Shown: positions 54,152-64,000 of the stretch, piece after piece
How positions within the stretch are numbered: position 1 is the stretch's first letter
Layout of the letters: the number at the start of each line of letters is the position of its first letter
Source: Plumapathes pennacea
Lineage: Eukaryota; Cnidaria; Anthozoa; Antipatharia; Myriopathidae
Direction: 5' to 3'
NCBI GenBank assembly: GCA_964036295.1
Contig: OZ038465.1
Location: 14,995,667 to 15,059,666, forward strand
Length of the DNA: 64,000 nt
Translations under genes and position numbers: made by a program
Notes under the pieces: generated by a model
Databases searched by the model: none
Told to the model about the DNA's origin: nothing
The model's input: the letters and a program-made list of their open reading frames with translations, nothing else

Positions 54152-56282
54152 TGGGCGCACTCGTCTATGACAAACTTTGGATCATAACTTTTCTGGCTTT
54201 TATGCGATTCCTATAAAACTTTAAGAAACGTTGCATCTATCATTCAGCAATAATATGACAGATAGCAATAAAGAAATAATCAACCAGCTTGCAAAAAAAA
54301 AAAAAAAAAAAAAAAGAAATAAATAAAAAATCGCGCCGCGGGGAGAGTTGTCCGGATCCCAAGCCAGTTCGAGGGGCAACCCTTGCCTAACACCCGTCCA
54401 CGATCAACGAACGGGGAGAGATAATTCGGCCCCCAAGCCATGGTGAATTATCCCTAAATCCGAAGAGCGCTTAAATGCTAAGCCGACTTATTAATTATAT
54501 GCACCGAATCAGGTATATATAGTTTCAGGCAAGAGGCCTTTCATCCATATGGGATGTACATTTTTATCGTCGTTCCTTGCTTTATGAATAAAAATTGCAC
54601 CGTCCTATTGTTATAACCGGTTTAGCTACTTCTATATCCCCGAACCACTTATCCGACTTTGAACTCAAGGTTCAATGTCAGAAAGGCCTGTTAAAGCAAA
54701 CTTGGGACTCGGCGCATGCGCAACAGTACATCTGATTTTTCTTGGTGAGACTGTGGCCAATCTCGTATCCAGACTCTTCCAGACTCTTCCAGACTGGACA
54801 CTGGACTTTTTTTTTTTTTTTTTTTTTTTGAAACGTTCACTAACAACTTTTCAGCTTCGGCTTCATGAGTTTCACCGACAGAGTATCGAGTTTTTATTGA
54901 CAGCTATCGAAATCTATCAAATTCTCTTAATCACGCCCATTCGTTTGAATCCACGAGGAAACAGTTTTTCTCCCTCCCTTCTCCTTGTATTTAAAATGTA
55001 AACCCCGGTACGTCTTCAAAGAATACTCTGATCGTGGGACTAACAAAGTGCCTAGGGACAGGGAAAATGTGTTCGTTATGTCCGGAGTTTATTATATCAG
55101 AAACCTGGTTATAACGAATTTGTGAGTAAACGACCAAACATTCGTTCTATCGGTGTGGTTAATTTATGCTTTAAAATTAACCAGTGTTACGTTGCACCAT
55201 CCAGCATTTGGTCTTATTTTACAATACTACAGTATCTGAATTGGGCCCATTGCTTTGGGTGATTAGCCACTTAGACGTTAAGCATTTGTCTTGATCTGAT
55301 TCGCGTTGCCAATCACCGTCGTGTGATATTGTATCGGGGTAAATTGTAAGTTTGCCATTTATCCGTTACATCGGGGTAGATTGTAAGTTTGGGATTCTAG
55401 ATTGTGTTCGTTATATCGACATTCAGTTCTATACATTTTATTTTCTGTAACTTTGGCCGGTTGAGCTGAAAAAAAAAAAAAAAAAAAAAGAAGACTTGCA
55501 GAGCCATCGATATTTCCAAAGCACCAATTGAATATACAACAAATGATAATGAAGTCAATGCTTTTGCCAAAGCCGAAGCCGGAGCCGAAGCTGAAAAGTT
55601 ATTAGTAAACGTCTCAAAAAAAAAAAAAAAAAAAAAAAAAGTCCAATGTCCAGTCTGGATACGAGATTGGCCACAGTCTCACCAAGAAAAATCAGATGTA
55701 CTGTTGCGCATGCGCCGAGCCCCAAGTTTGCTTTAACAGGCCTTTCTGACATTGAACCTTGAGTTCAAAGTTGGATAAGTGGTTCGGGGATATAGAAGTA
55801 GCTAAACCGGTTATAACAATAGGACGGTGCAATTTTTATTCATAAAGCAAGGAACGACGATAAAAATGTACATCCCATATGGATGAAAGGCCTCTTGCCT
55901 GAAACTATATATACCTGATTCGGTGCATATAATTAATAAGTCGGCTTAGCATTTAAGCGCTCTTCGGATTTAGGGATAATTCACCATGGCTTGGGGGCCG
56001 AATTATCTCTCCCCGTTCGTTGATCGTGGACGGGTGTTAGGCAAGGGTTGCCCCTCGAACTGGCTTGGGATCCGGACAACTCTCCCCGCGGCGCGATTTT
56101 TTATTTATTTCTTTTTTTGCAAGCTGGTTGATTATTTCTTTATTGCTATCTGTCATATTATTGCTGAATGATAGATGCAACGTTTCTTAAAGTTTTATAG
56201 GAATCGCATAAAAACCAGAAAAGTTATGATCCAAAGTTTGTCATAGACGAGTGCGCCCAATGAAACTCCGGAGGCACCTTAA
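54152..56282. mobile_element. Large inverted-repeat element, arms about 700 bp
   Basis: The arms 54152-54873 and 55562-56262 are reverse complements of each other with high similarity and are separated by about 690 bp of AT-rich DNA without coding potential. Their outer ends (GGGCGCACTCGTCTATGACAA...) belong to the TTAA-type MITE family seen at 22774-23204, and the right end runs into CACCTTAA. Poly-A/T runs of 20 or more occur at 54295, 54808, 55470 and 55617. Either one foldback element or two copies inserted head to head. Confidence 0.8.
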
Positions 56283-56529
56283 AGGTGAAGTAATAGGGGC
56301 AACATTTTCTTGCAACTCGTCGTGCAACAAAGTTGCGGCCTGTGTTGCACGTATTACTACCTACGTACCCAACAAAATTTCGTAGACTCGGCTTCTACTT
56401 TTTGCAAAATGTTGCCGCAACTCGCAACAAGAAATTTTGTTGCAGAACAAGTTGCGTGCTGCAACTTGCTATGCAACTTTGTTGCGCGACAAGTTGCAAG
56501 AAAATGTTGCCCGTATTACTTCACCTTTA
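56281..56529. mobile_element. Hairpin MITE (AAAGGTGAAGTAATA ends)
   Basis: Inverted ends AAAGGTGAAGTAATAGGGGCAAC and its complement (GTTGCCCGTATTACTTCACCTTT), rich in GTTGCAA words. It abuts the inverted-repeat element at a shared TTAA. Confidence 0.82.
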
Positions 56530-57360
56530 TTTAACGGCGAAGTTTTTATCATTTCTATATTTAGAAGTTTAATTGCTATTTTTTGCATTTCCTCTGTAGA
56601 TATACTTTACGTCAGATTGTGCATTTATATTCCCGGGGTAATCAGCGACACGCGCGTTGGCCGCGCGGACCAGATTGGCTTGTCTTTCGCAAAATCACTG
56701 TTTACATGAGTTCGGCCTCACTCGGAAACTCTTCGTACAATTAGATTCTAGGTTCTGTCGGTCCAGGTGGTGTAGGCCGATGTGATCTGATGCCGACATG
56801 CTGGTCCCAAACTCGTACCCAGACTCTTCCGCTATCTTACGGCGCATGCTTGACGAAAACGGAACGAAAGCTCTGGAACGGACAGACGATTTTTAGACAA
56901 TCATGATTCGTTATTTCAAACAATACGAACACGAAGGAACACCAGCGGGAAAACATGGGGGAGTTAATGTCTAATTCGCAACCGATGTCGAAGTTTGACC
57001 TGGGATGCAAAGGGCGAGGCACCACTTGACTGGTCCAGTGGGTGGGTTAGGCGGGGACCCGACTGAGCTTAGGTGCTTGGCGGGTTGCTAGGAAACCGCC
57101 TCCTAGCTATACTTTTGTAAGGTATCACACTGACGACGAGCCAGCGGAGAGGGAACAAGGGCGGGGGCGAGATAAGTGGAAAAGCCGACTGGATTAGTCG
57201 AGAGATGTTGGAGAGGAACGACCTTGAGGTGTATGAGGAGTACGACTCTGCGACCTAGGACCATTTAAAGCTCTATAAGAAAAGGAGACCAGTATTCCAT
57301 TTAATTTTTTTTATAAATTTGCACACATGAATAAATCGTGTTTACACTGACTGTCCTTTG
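56530..57360. other. 3' flank of CHTF18, no other gene seen
   Basis: No exon, RNA gene or strong repeat is supported here. Several AATAAA-type words lie downstream of the CHTF18 stop (for example ATGAATAAATCG at 57327, minus-strand sense not matched), so I do not assign a polyadenylation site. Confidence 0.4.
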
Positions 57361-60300
57361 TTACAAGAAATCTTGGATTTTCACGGTCTTCCTCACAGCG
57401 TTGCTGAAGCCTTCTTTGAAGCGAAACCAAATCACGCTCGCTTGAGACTGTACCGCCTGATTCTCTGTGCTGCCGTCTGCAAGAAAGAAAGCAAATTGTA
57501 TGATGATACACTATACACAATTTCACTCATGCAGATCAAACTGAAGATTCTACAACTGAAACTACACAAGACTTGCCCTTTCACTGTTAAAAGACGAATC
57601 GACTAAACCTCGAAAACCAATTCCTAGACGGGCCATTTCCGAGTTGCTTCTGTCTCAAAACAAAAACGACTCCTTTTCATAAGAAATGTTTGCCTCGGCG
57701 TGAACAGAGGCCAAATGTAACCCAGAATGGGGCGACACATCCGGGACCTTTGTTGAGTCGCCAGCACTAAATTTGAAGCTAATCAGTAGACCGCGAAGTT
57801 GGGCTTACGTCACGGTTGCCGTAATTTTTCACGTTTTCGACGCCAGGAAAACCAAGGCGAGTAGAATGTCGCAGTAAGAAGTTGTTGCTATTTCAGGATT
57901 TGCCACCTTTAGCTGAACGTGACAGTTGAGTCAGATCAAGTGGCTTTTCGCGGCTTGCAGGCTCCGGAATACGGAAATCTTAAACTGCCCAAAGTAATAA
58001 CGACAGCTTAGCGTTGGCCAGGGCAGGGCAGCCACAATCTAAGAAATCTTTGCTCTCACCTTGAACTTTTGACTTAGATTGAATTGGTCGCCCAAAGAAA
58101 TCCAAAGCGGGCTGAAAGAGAACATTTCAAGCTCTGGTTAATGTATGAACGAGCACGTACCTTTCATGCCCAAACAATTCACCTCGATTAAGAACAGACG
58201 CTCCTTCGCTAAAAGCCCGAATTTATCTTTCGGCTTTCGCCCTTGATATACTGTGGGCTGATCAGCCGAGTGTGAACTACCATCAAGTACATGTATACAG
58301 AGGCAAATTCTCCCGACTTACTCATCAAGAAGGTATGAGTAGTGTCGGGAGAATCACTAGTCTGATCAGCTTGACCTGTATGATGACCTGTTAGTTTCTC
58401 CATAATAAGCTACATACAGTTGACTATGTATTGAAAGGAGAATTTTGCTTCTGATCTCTCTTGGGATAAAGAAAAATACACCAATTTGGCTAGAGACGAA
58501 ACACAGTCCCAGCATGTCATGAAATCGGCTACCTTGGTTTTCTTGACAACGGCTTTGCTTGTGTCAAGGTTCAGAACAAGTGCCTTTGTTTTCTTTTCGT
58601 CTTTCTGGTTGCGCCTGCTATCTTGGTCAGCGGGCCGGTTATGCGCAGTAAGCATCCGTTCTGCTCTCCTCATTTTTTCTAAATCAATCTGCGCGGGGAA
58701 AAATGATACAAAGCTCAGATAATAACGAGAGAAAAATAATCTTAACAACACAAACGTAAAATTATAAGCCCAGCAGATTTTGAAACGCAAAGTTCCCTCC
58801 GAATATAAGCCCCTCCGAAAATAAGCTCCCCAAAAAAGACCTTTGAAAAATATAAGCCCCGGGGCTTATTTCGGAATTTTACGGTAATATGATACAAGTA
58901 CAAGACAGGATCATCCTCTCTTGACAAATACAAATACACGCATACATAAATACCATACATACATTACGCACACATACACATACATACAGTACGCACCTCT
59001 CTAGCAATCATCTGTTTTGATGCATACGTGAGTTGTTTGTGTTGAGGCTGACCAGGAAACTTGACCACTTCTTCAATATTCCTGCAACATTAAACGTTTT
59101 ACCTTGACATCGTGCTGCATACAAGACGCATACTAAACTACGTGTCAAACGCATAAAATCTGCACGCAAGACGCAAAAAAAAAAAAAAAAATAAAAAAAA
59201 CTACATCAGACGTACATAAGACGCACACAAAACGCACAAGACGTCTGCAAGACGCACACAAGACTCGTACAAAACATACACTAGAAATACGATAATCGCA
59301 GATACCCCCTCGCTTTGCCATTGATCGGACTTTTACTTTGGTACTGCTCAACAAGAGCAGCCTTTGTTTTACCGAAATGTTGACTCGATCTTTTCTTCGA
59401 AGTCAAGTGCTACACGCAAAGGAAGGAGAAAAAGAACGTTGTGTTTTGCGGTACTCTTGCGTTGAAAAAAGAGTCGATTGCGTGACGCCGTACGTATTTC
59501 CCACGGTTGGCACGTCAAATTAATTCATACAGTCTACCAAGCACGTTCTCAAAATTTAATACTCAAATTTTGAAAGTTGGTCGGCCGCCGTAGTACGGGA
59601 AAAAAGGAACACCGATTTTCCAATTTTGAATCCATAGGCAGCATAATTAAATAGGCTTCCCGTGCGATTCTTTTTACTCTGGATTGCATGCACCAGACTC
59701 AGGCATGCATATTTAAATGAGCTCGAATTGTTTTGTATGTGAACCCGCTCAAAACAGCATGGTTTCTCCCAAAATCAAAGCAAAATTTGAACGGTTTACT
59801 TCAAATTATACACGGGCTTCAGACGTAGTCATACTTCAAAGGGTTTGTGAACGATTCGCGCTGCAATCACCGCGTCTCTGATTACAGCATTTGTTACAGT
59901 TTTAGTCTTGAAAGAAAAAAAAATTGACTAAATCATCCAAGACTCCAAGTTCCGATTGCTCTGAGCGAATATGGTAGCTGAAACTGGCAACAGATGCGTA
60001 TTAAAACAATACTTCGAGGGAAAATGATCAGCATACAGATTTAATACATTCTTGAAGTGATCGAGTTACACAAGATACGGGATAGAATATATTTGTCACG
60101 GTGCTTGCCCTTTCTGAATAAGATCTGAGTTTAACACAAAACGGCGTCTGAAGCTCCCGATTTGCTTTCAAGCGCTGTTCCCTTTGCGGAGCCGTTTCTT
60201 CGGCACGCTTCCGTTCATGATGCTGTCGATTATAACATGTTTGTCGTCTTTTCTCTAGACGTATTTGGCGCTGTTCGACCGTTTCACGATTTCGCCTTAC

Positions 60301-63300
60301 CCGTGCCTGTTCCCTTCTCTTTTGAATACGAGCTTCGCGAGACCGTTCTGTTCCAAACTCATTTTCGTGAATGCAGTTACGTACAATTGTTGCTTCGTTC
60401 AAATCTTTTTTTCTTCCGAATGTCAGTAAAAACACTGGCGGAGACGCTAATCGATAATTATTACGTCATTGTTGCTTAGGCACCTGGCCTAAAAGGTCGC
60501 CCTATGACAGACTGACGAACATTAAATTTCGAGATGGCGACACGCTTGGAGTCTTCAAATAAGGCAATTTTGCTGCATTAGCATCGTGATTATTACCCTC
60601 GCTTCGCTCGGGGAAAACGCACACACGACTCGCACAAGACGTATACAAGACGCATACAAATGTAATAATTAGATCAGTGCACTGACTGGTGTATTTAGAT
60701 CTAGCCACTGGTGTCAAGCCTGTGCGACAGACAGACAGACAATGCGAGAAACTCACGGGTCCAGGATGTACGTATACTGTCCCTCGGGATTTCTCTCCTG
60801 GTGATACGTCAGGTTGTACGCGATCATGGTGTCGATGAGTTCCGCCATTTGTTGCTTCTCCCGAGCGGAGAAAAGTTGCGTGTTCACCTGAGAAGGACAG
60901 CGGTAACTAGATAAAAATTATCAACCACAATCCTTTACGCGCCTGAAATATCAGCCCCTAATTTTCGTGGCAAACTTCTCCTTTCAACACATAGTCAGCT
61001 GTGACCAAAAGTACACAGTCACACAAACGTAATCAGCCTGCACACAGGCTCTCCGCTTTGATTTTAGATTTTTCTTCGGCGCGGACAACCTGGGACGAAT
61101 GACAAACTGGCAACACCCCCCAGGTTGTCACTCGCCCCAGGTTGTTCGCGCCGAAGACAAACCTAAAATCGAAACGGAGAGCCTGTATGCTGGCTAATTA
61201 CGTAATAAGCAGTTTATACTGACCGGCCTGAGTGTGGGCGTGATGACCTCTAACAAGAGCGGGAAAAGTTCAAGAGACACCATCCGGATATCGATGTTCT
61301 GTCTGATGCGAGGAGACGACTCGCTCTTCAACGAGTCCACCAAGTTCACTATCCGGGCCTGCTTCTGTCGACTCTGGAGAAATTATGAACAAAACAAACA
61401 AACAAATAAACAAATGAACACATTTATCGCGTTGCGTGAAAGTAGTCTTGGCTGTTTACACGGGGCAGTTGTACGTAGATCAATCATCGATCCAAGCTTG
61501 TTGAAGCCTTGGACGGTCACGCCTTTCTTGTACGTCCAAGAGCTTTGTTCTACTTACTCTTCATGCAGAAGATAACTGTGTATATTCACTTCTATTCTAC
61601 CTTATTTTCTACAAGTGTCATTAACTTTTTCACTCCAAGAACCAATCAACTTCGTTCCCAGTTTCTCACCAAACATTTATCACACAATTCACAGAAAACT
61701 TGGCTTTCCATTTCCCACTTCTTTTTTTCTCCATGTGAGCACAGTGCTATTTGCGTTCAGTTCTTCTCCTGTTCCTTTGTAAAAGCGGCGGCTTCGATGT
61801 AAATACGTAAAGTACGCGCTTACCTCGTACTGACTGCTTGGGTAGCTCAACTTGGAATGAGCGGGAGACGCAAACAGTAGGTGGAAAACCACGGACAGGA
61901 AGGGGCTGTATCGACGCAACATGAAGTTCTGCGATTCAATAACGTGGCGCTCTACAAAGTCCGAGAACTCCAGCCATTCAGTTCCGGAAACAACCTGAAA
62001 TATATAGGACAATTACTTTACAATGAAGTGACTACTAGTCAGCCAACCTGGTTTTGTTTAGCACAACGCAATGCAGGATGTACAGTTATGATGCAATTAT
62101 ATTCGGTACATTGAGATTTATGAGTAAGAATACTTTAGCAGAACGAAGTACAGAGAACTGCACAGATATTTATAGAGTAAAGAAAAGGCAGGAGACGTGG
62201 ACTGTACCACACCACAGAACAGTAAAGACTCCACACAGTGTACAGGACAGAACAGCACGACACAATAAACTCTCAGAAACTTTGATTCCGGTGCATTGCA
62301 TGGTCCTAATTTGTCGTAAGTCGACTTACCAGTTCAAAACTGGGATCTTTAAACTTCACTTGCAGATAATTCTCAAAAAGGCCTGAATGAAAGAAAACAA
62401 TCTTTTTCACTACGCCAAGCCAAGCCAAGCCAAGCCAAGCAAAAAACAAAAAACAAAAAACAAACAAAAAAAAAAAAAAAACTACAGCTACAAATGAAGG
62501 TAATACCTTGAGCAATTTTGTCGTACTCGCCAGCCGACGTGGCAGAGTGTAAAATGGTGTGAAAACGACTCGCTGTGTTAGACATTCCTTGTTTGTCCGT
62601 GGAACCAACACCAGCATTTAACATCGGTAAGAAGCCGTTATCTCCAACTCCATTTCTTGCAGCCTCGTTGCCCGTAGTGGCCGCAAATCGGCGCCGTTTT
62701 GGCTTGGGGAGCTGGAATATCTCCTGCCACACCGAAAATAAACTCCGGTGCGCATCTTTCTGACCAATATCCATGGACTGGATTTGTTCCAGTACTACAC
62801 GACCGTGATGTTTATGCACAAACTGGAAATTAAAGAAGTACGGACACTGGATTTTCAAAACACAACAACAAAGCGGACATGTTGCAGAAAGCTAATACGC
62901 AATTATTTTGAAGTTTATCCAACATATTATGGCCGTCACCGCCACTTCATGACGATGGTCTATAAAGATGTACATTCAGCATTCAAGGAGTTTAGCTGCG
63001 TCAGAGTTGTGACCAGCTTCCACATGGTTTCATAGCGCAGTCATGACCATGACCTGGTCTGACCGAGCGTCGCACCACCGGTATCGCAAATGTCATGAAT
63101 TAATTGAATCCCGTTGAATCCCGGATTTTTTTCTGGGCTGTCCTTGCAACTGCTTTTAAGTTGCTTCATAAATCTGAAGGCCACCTTCAGTGACAATAAT
63201 AAGGGGAAAAAAGGCGGATTTATTCCGTTGTTACTGCTATCACCGCTAAACCCATAAATACCACTTCCTAAAAGTTTCATACGATTCTGACCTTAGGCCA

Positions 63301-63812
63301 AGAATGAGCATTTTCCGAAAAAATGCAAAGGTTGCTATAATTCTCTTCTCAAACTAACTGGCAAATCATTTTACCCCCTAATAACAAGGATTCTGCAAAC
63401 ATTCATTAGTTTGGCCTAAAAATCACTGTGGAGAGTTGTCATGCATAGTTCTGTGCAATGAATTACGTTGAAAAGTACAGATTAACTCGTTTTTTATATG
63501 TGTGCAGTTTTTTACTTATGCGTTAGCATTTTTTACTCAGGTCTAACCTGCAGTGTGTTCAAACATGACCGGATATCGTTGTCTGCCTTCTCACTCAGAG
63601 CAAGGAGAGTTGTCATGTCTGTTGATACACATTCTTTCCTTGATACCTGCAAATAAACGAATACAATTAGCAACTTTTCATACTACAACGTCGTAAACAG
63701 TGCACTATACATTATTACCTCTTGCAGTCTGTTGGCAAGCCTTCCTGGTATCGTGGTAGGAAAGGGGACAACAAAAGCGACTTGTCGAAGCTGACGTAGA
63801 GAAGCCACGTAC
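57361..63812 (-). CDS. CHTF18: Ctf18-like clamp-loader large subunit, C-terminal part (11 exons)
   Basis: Exons 63812-63719, 63646-63548, 62822-62507, 62382-62330, 61994-61824, 61373-61224, 60887-60757, 59081-58997, 58688-58533, about 58112-58061 and 57476-57361 read in frame to a TAA. In family terms it is the large subunit of the alternative RFC complex that loads PCNA and supports sister-chromatid cohesion and checkpoint signalling in the nucleus. Recognition is by ordered motifs: RLANRLQE, then the sensor-2-like region DNDIRSCLNTLQ that closes the AAA+ module, RSLFSVWQEIFQLPK, the helical domain, KQLTYASKQMIAREIDLEKMRR, DFFGRP, and the diagnostic C-terminus VIWFRFKEGFSNAVRK...IQDFL that in Ctf18 binds the Ctf8-Dcc1 partners. 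The Walker A/B part lies beyond the right edge. The donor of the exon 58688-58533 could also be about 45 bp further on, and the 58061 exon edge is uncertain by one base. A Helitron sits in the intron 60757-59081. Confidence 0.93.
59100..59280. repeat. ACAAGACGCAC-type minisatellite, left part
   Basis: Degenerate repeats of (A)CAAGACGCAC/ATAC, including a poly-A run at 59176. The array resumes at about 60615-60660 on the other side of the Helitron, so the Helitron landed inside it. Confidence 0.75.
59281..60614 (-). mobile_element. Complete non-autonomous Helitron in a CHTF18 intron
   Basis: Minus-strand ends are TCCCCGAGCGAAGCGAGGG (60614) and ...ATTTCTAG (59281) followed by T. It is 1334 bp long and closely similar to 33117-34432. 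It carries the same Arg/Glu-rich frame (60435-60028), here fused to a different upstream frame. Same orientation as the host gene, removed with the intron. Confidence 0.88.
60615..60665. repeat. ACAAGACGCAC-type minisatellite, right part
   Basis: Continuation of the array at 59100-59280, interrupted by the Helitron. Confidence 0.7.
61043..61188. mobile_element. Hairpin MITE (CAGGCTCTCCG(C/T)TTTGATTTTAG)
   Basis: Arms of about 60 bp that include TTCGGCGCGGACAACCTGGG and its complement, separated by a short C-rich loop. It lies in a CHTF18 intron. Confidence 0.82.
62405..62485. repeat. (AAGCC)n and A-rich tract
   Basis: Four to five CAAGC units followed by (CAAAAAA)n and a poly-A run, just downstream of the CHTF18 exon at 62507 in transcript sense; a long pyrimidine tract on the minus strand. 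Confidence 0.85.
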
Positions 63813-64000
63813 CTGAAAGATAAAATAAAAACATTGGAAGAAACGACAAACAAGGCACACAATCACAGAACAGTTCGTCAGCTAATTTCTAATCACTGGC
63901 TTAAACCTTGGCAGCAAGGGGATTAAAAACAGGTGATGCTTCGGCAAATTATTGGAGGGCTCGCAGAGTGCAAAGAGACGTCTTGGTTTAATTTCTCCGG
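63813..64000. other. CHTF18 intron at the right edge
   Basis: The exon at 63812 starts with an AG acceptor and phase 2, so this is intron sequence leading to upstream exons outside the window. I see no exon in it. Confidence 0.5.

Noticed and set aside
54675-55001. Frames with Phe runs (MSERPVKANLGLGACATVH..., also on the other strand at 55555-55752).
   Set aside because: They are the same inverted-repeat arm read on both strands through a poly-T tract; transposon sequence.
58061-58790. Reading the CHTF18 exon on to KVADFMTCWD... (ends beyond 58490).
   Set aside because: The stretch after the AAG|GTAGCC donor lacks resemblance to the family, and splicing there keeps phase 0 into the DFFGRP exon; the longer form remains possible but less likely.

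Overview
This is a eukaryotic, intron-rich, AT-rich window crowded with small transposons. The mix of a death-effector-domain (DED) family, trypsin-like peptidases, Helitrons, pogo-like and Mutator-like elements and many hairpin MITEs fits an invertebrate, most likely an anthozoan cnidarian (coral or anemone). That assignment is inference; no rRNA or mitochondrial marker is present. Every gene I can support lies on the minus strand. Exons were chosen by AG/GT splice sites, reading-frame continuity across all joins, and protein sense.

Layout. 1-2344: no supported gene, with a 0.5 kb tandem duplication. 2345-5076: the 5' part of an SDS22-type leucine-rich-repeat gene. 6477-16383: a complete 12-exon gene (909 aa) with an N-terminal DED, a low-complexity repeat linker, a small beta-rich domain and three ubiquitin-like folds; one intron carries a Mutator-like element that has captured a kinase fragment. 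18662-25730: a trypsin-like peptidase gene with its 5' end not found. 24275-35007: a segmental duplication pair, one copy interrupted by a precisely inserted Helitron whose empty site survives in the other copy. 35008-42297: mostly repeats (hairpins, a LINE remnant, two pogo-like elements). 42298-42737: an orphan exon of a membrane protein. 43248-45747: a second, 5'-truncated peptidase copy. 48031-53867: a third, complete peptidase gene (777 aa) with its own DED exon. 53868-57360: a 2.1 kb inverted-repeat element and a MITE. 57361-63812: the C-terminal part of CHTF18 (Ctf18-RFC clamp loader), continuing past the right edge.

The main point of interest is the DED/peptidase cluster. The complete peptidase gene encodes DED, then a conserved two-part linker, then a chymotrypsin-like fold with His, Asp and Ser all present, but interrupted twice: by a charged helical insert between His and Asp, and by three zinc-finger-like modules (C-x2-C-x5-C-x2-H/Y ... 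C-x2-C) between the GRTT strand and the GDSG serine motif. The neighbouring DED-ubiquitin-like gene carries a DED exon almost identical in nucleotides, although the rest of the two genes is unrelated. I infer a death-fold-assembled protease and ubiquitin-like adaptor pair, plausibly in innate immunity or programmed cell death; the sequence shows the domains and linkage, not the function.
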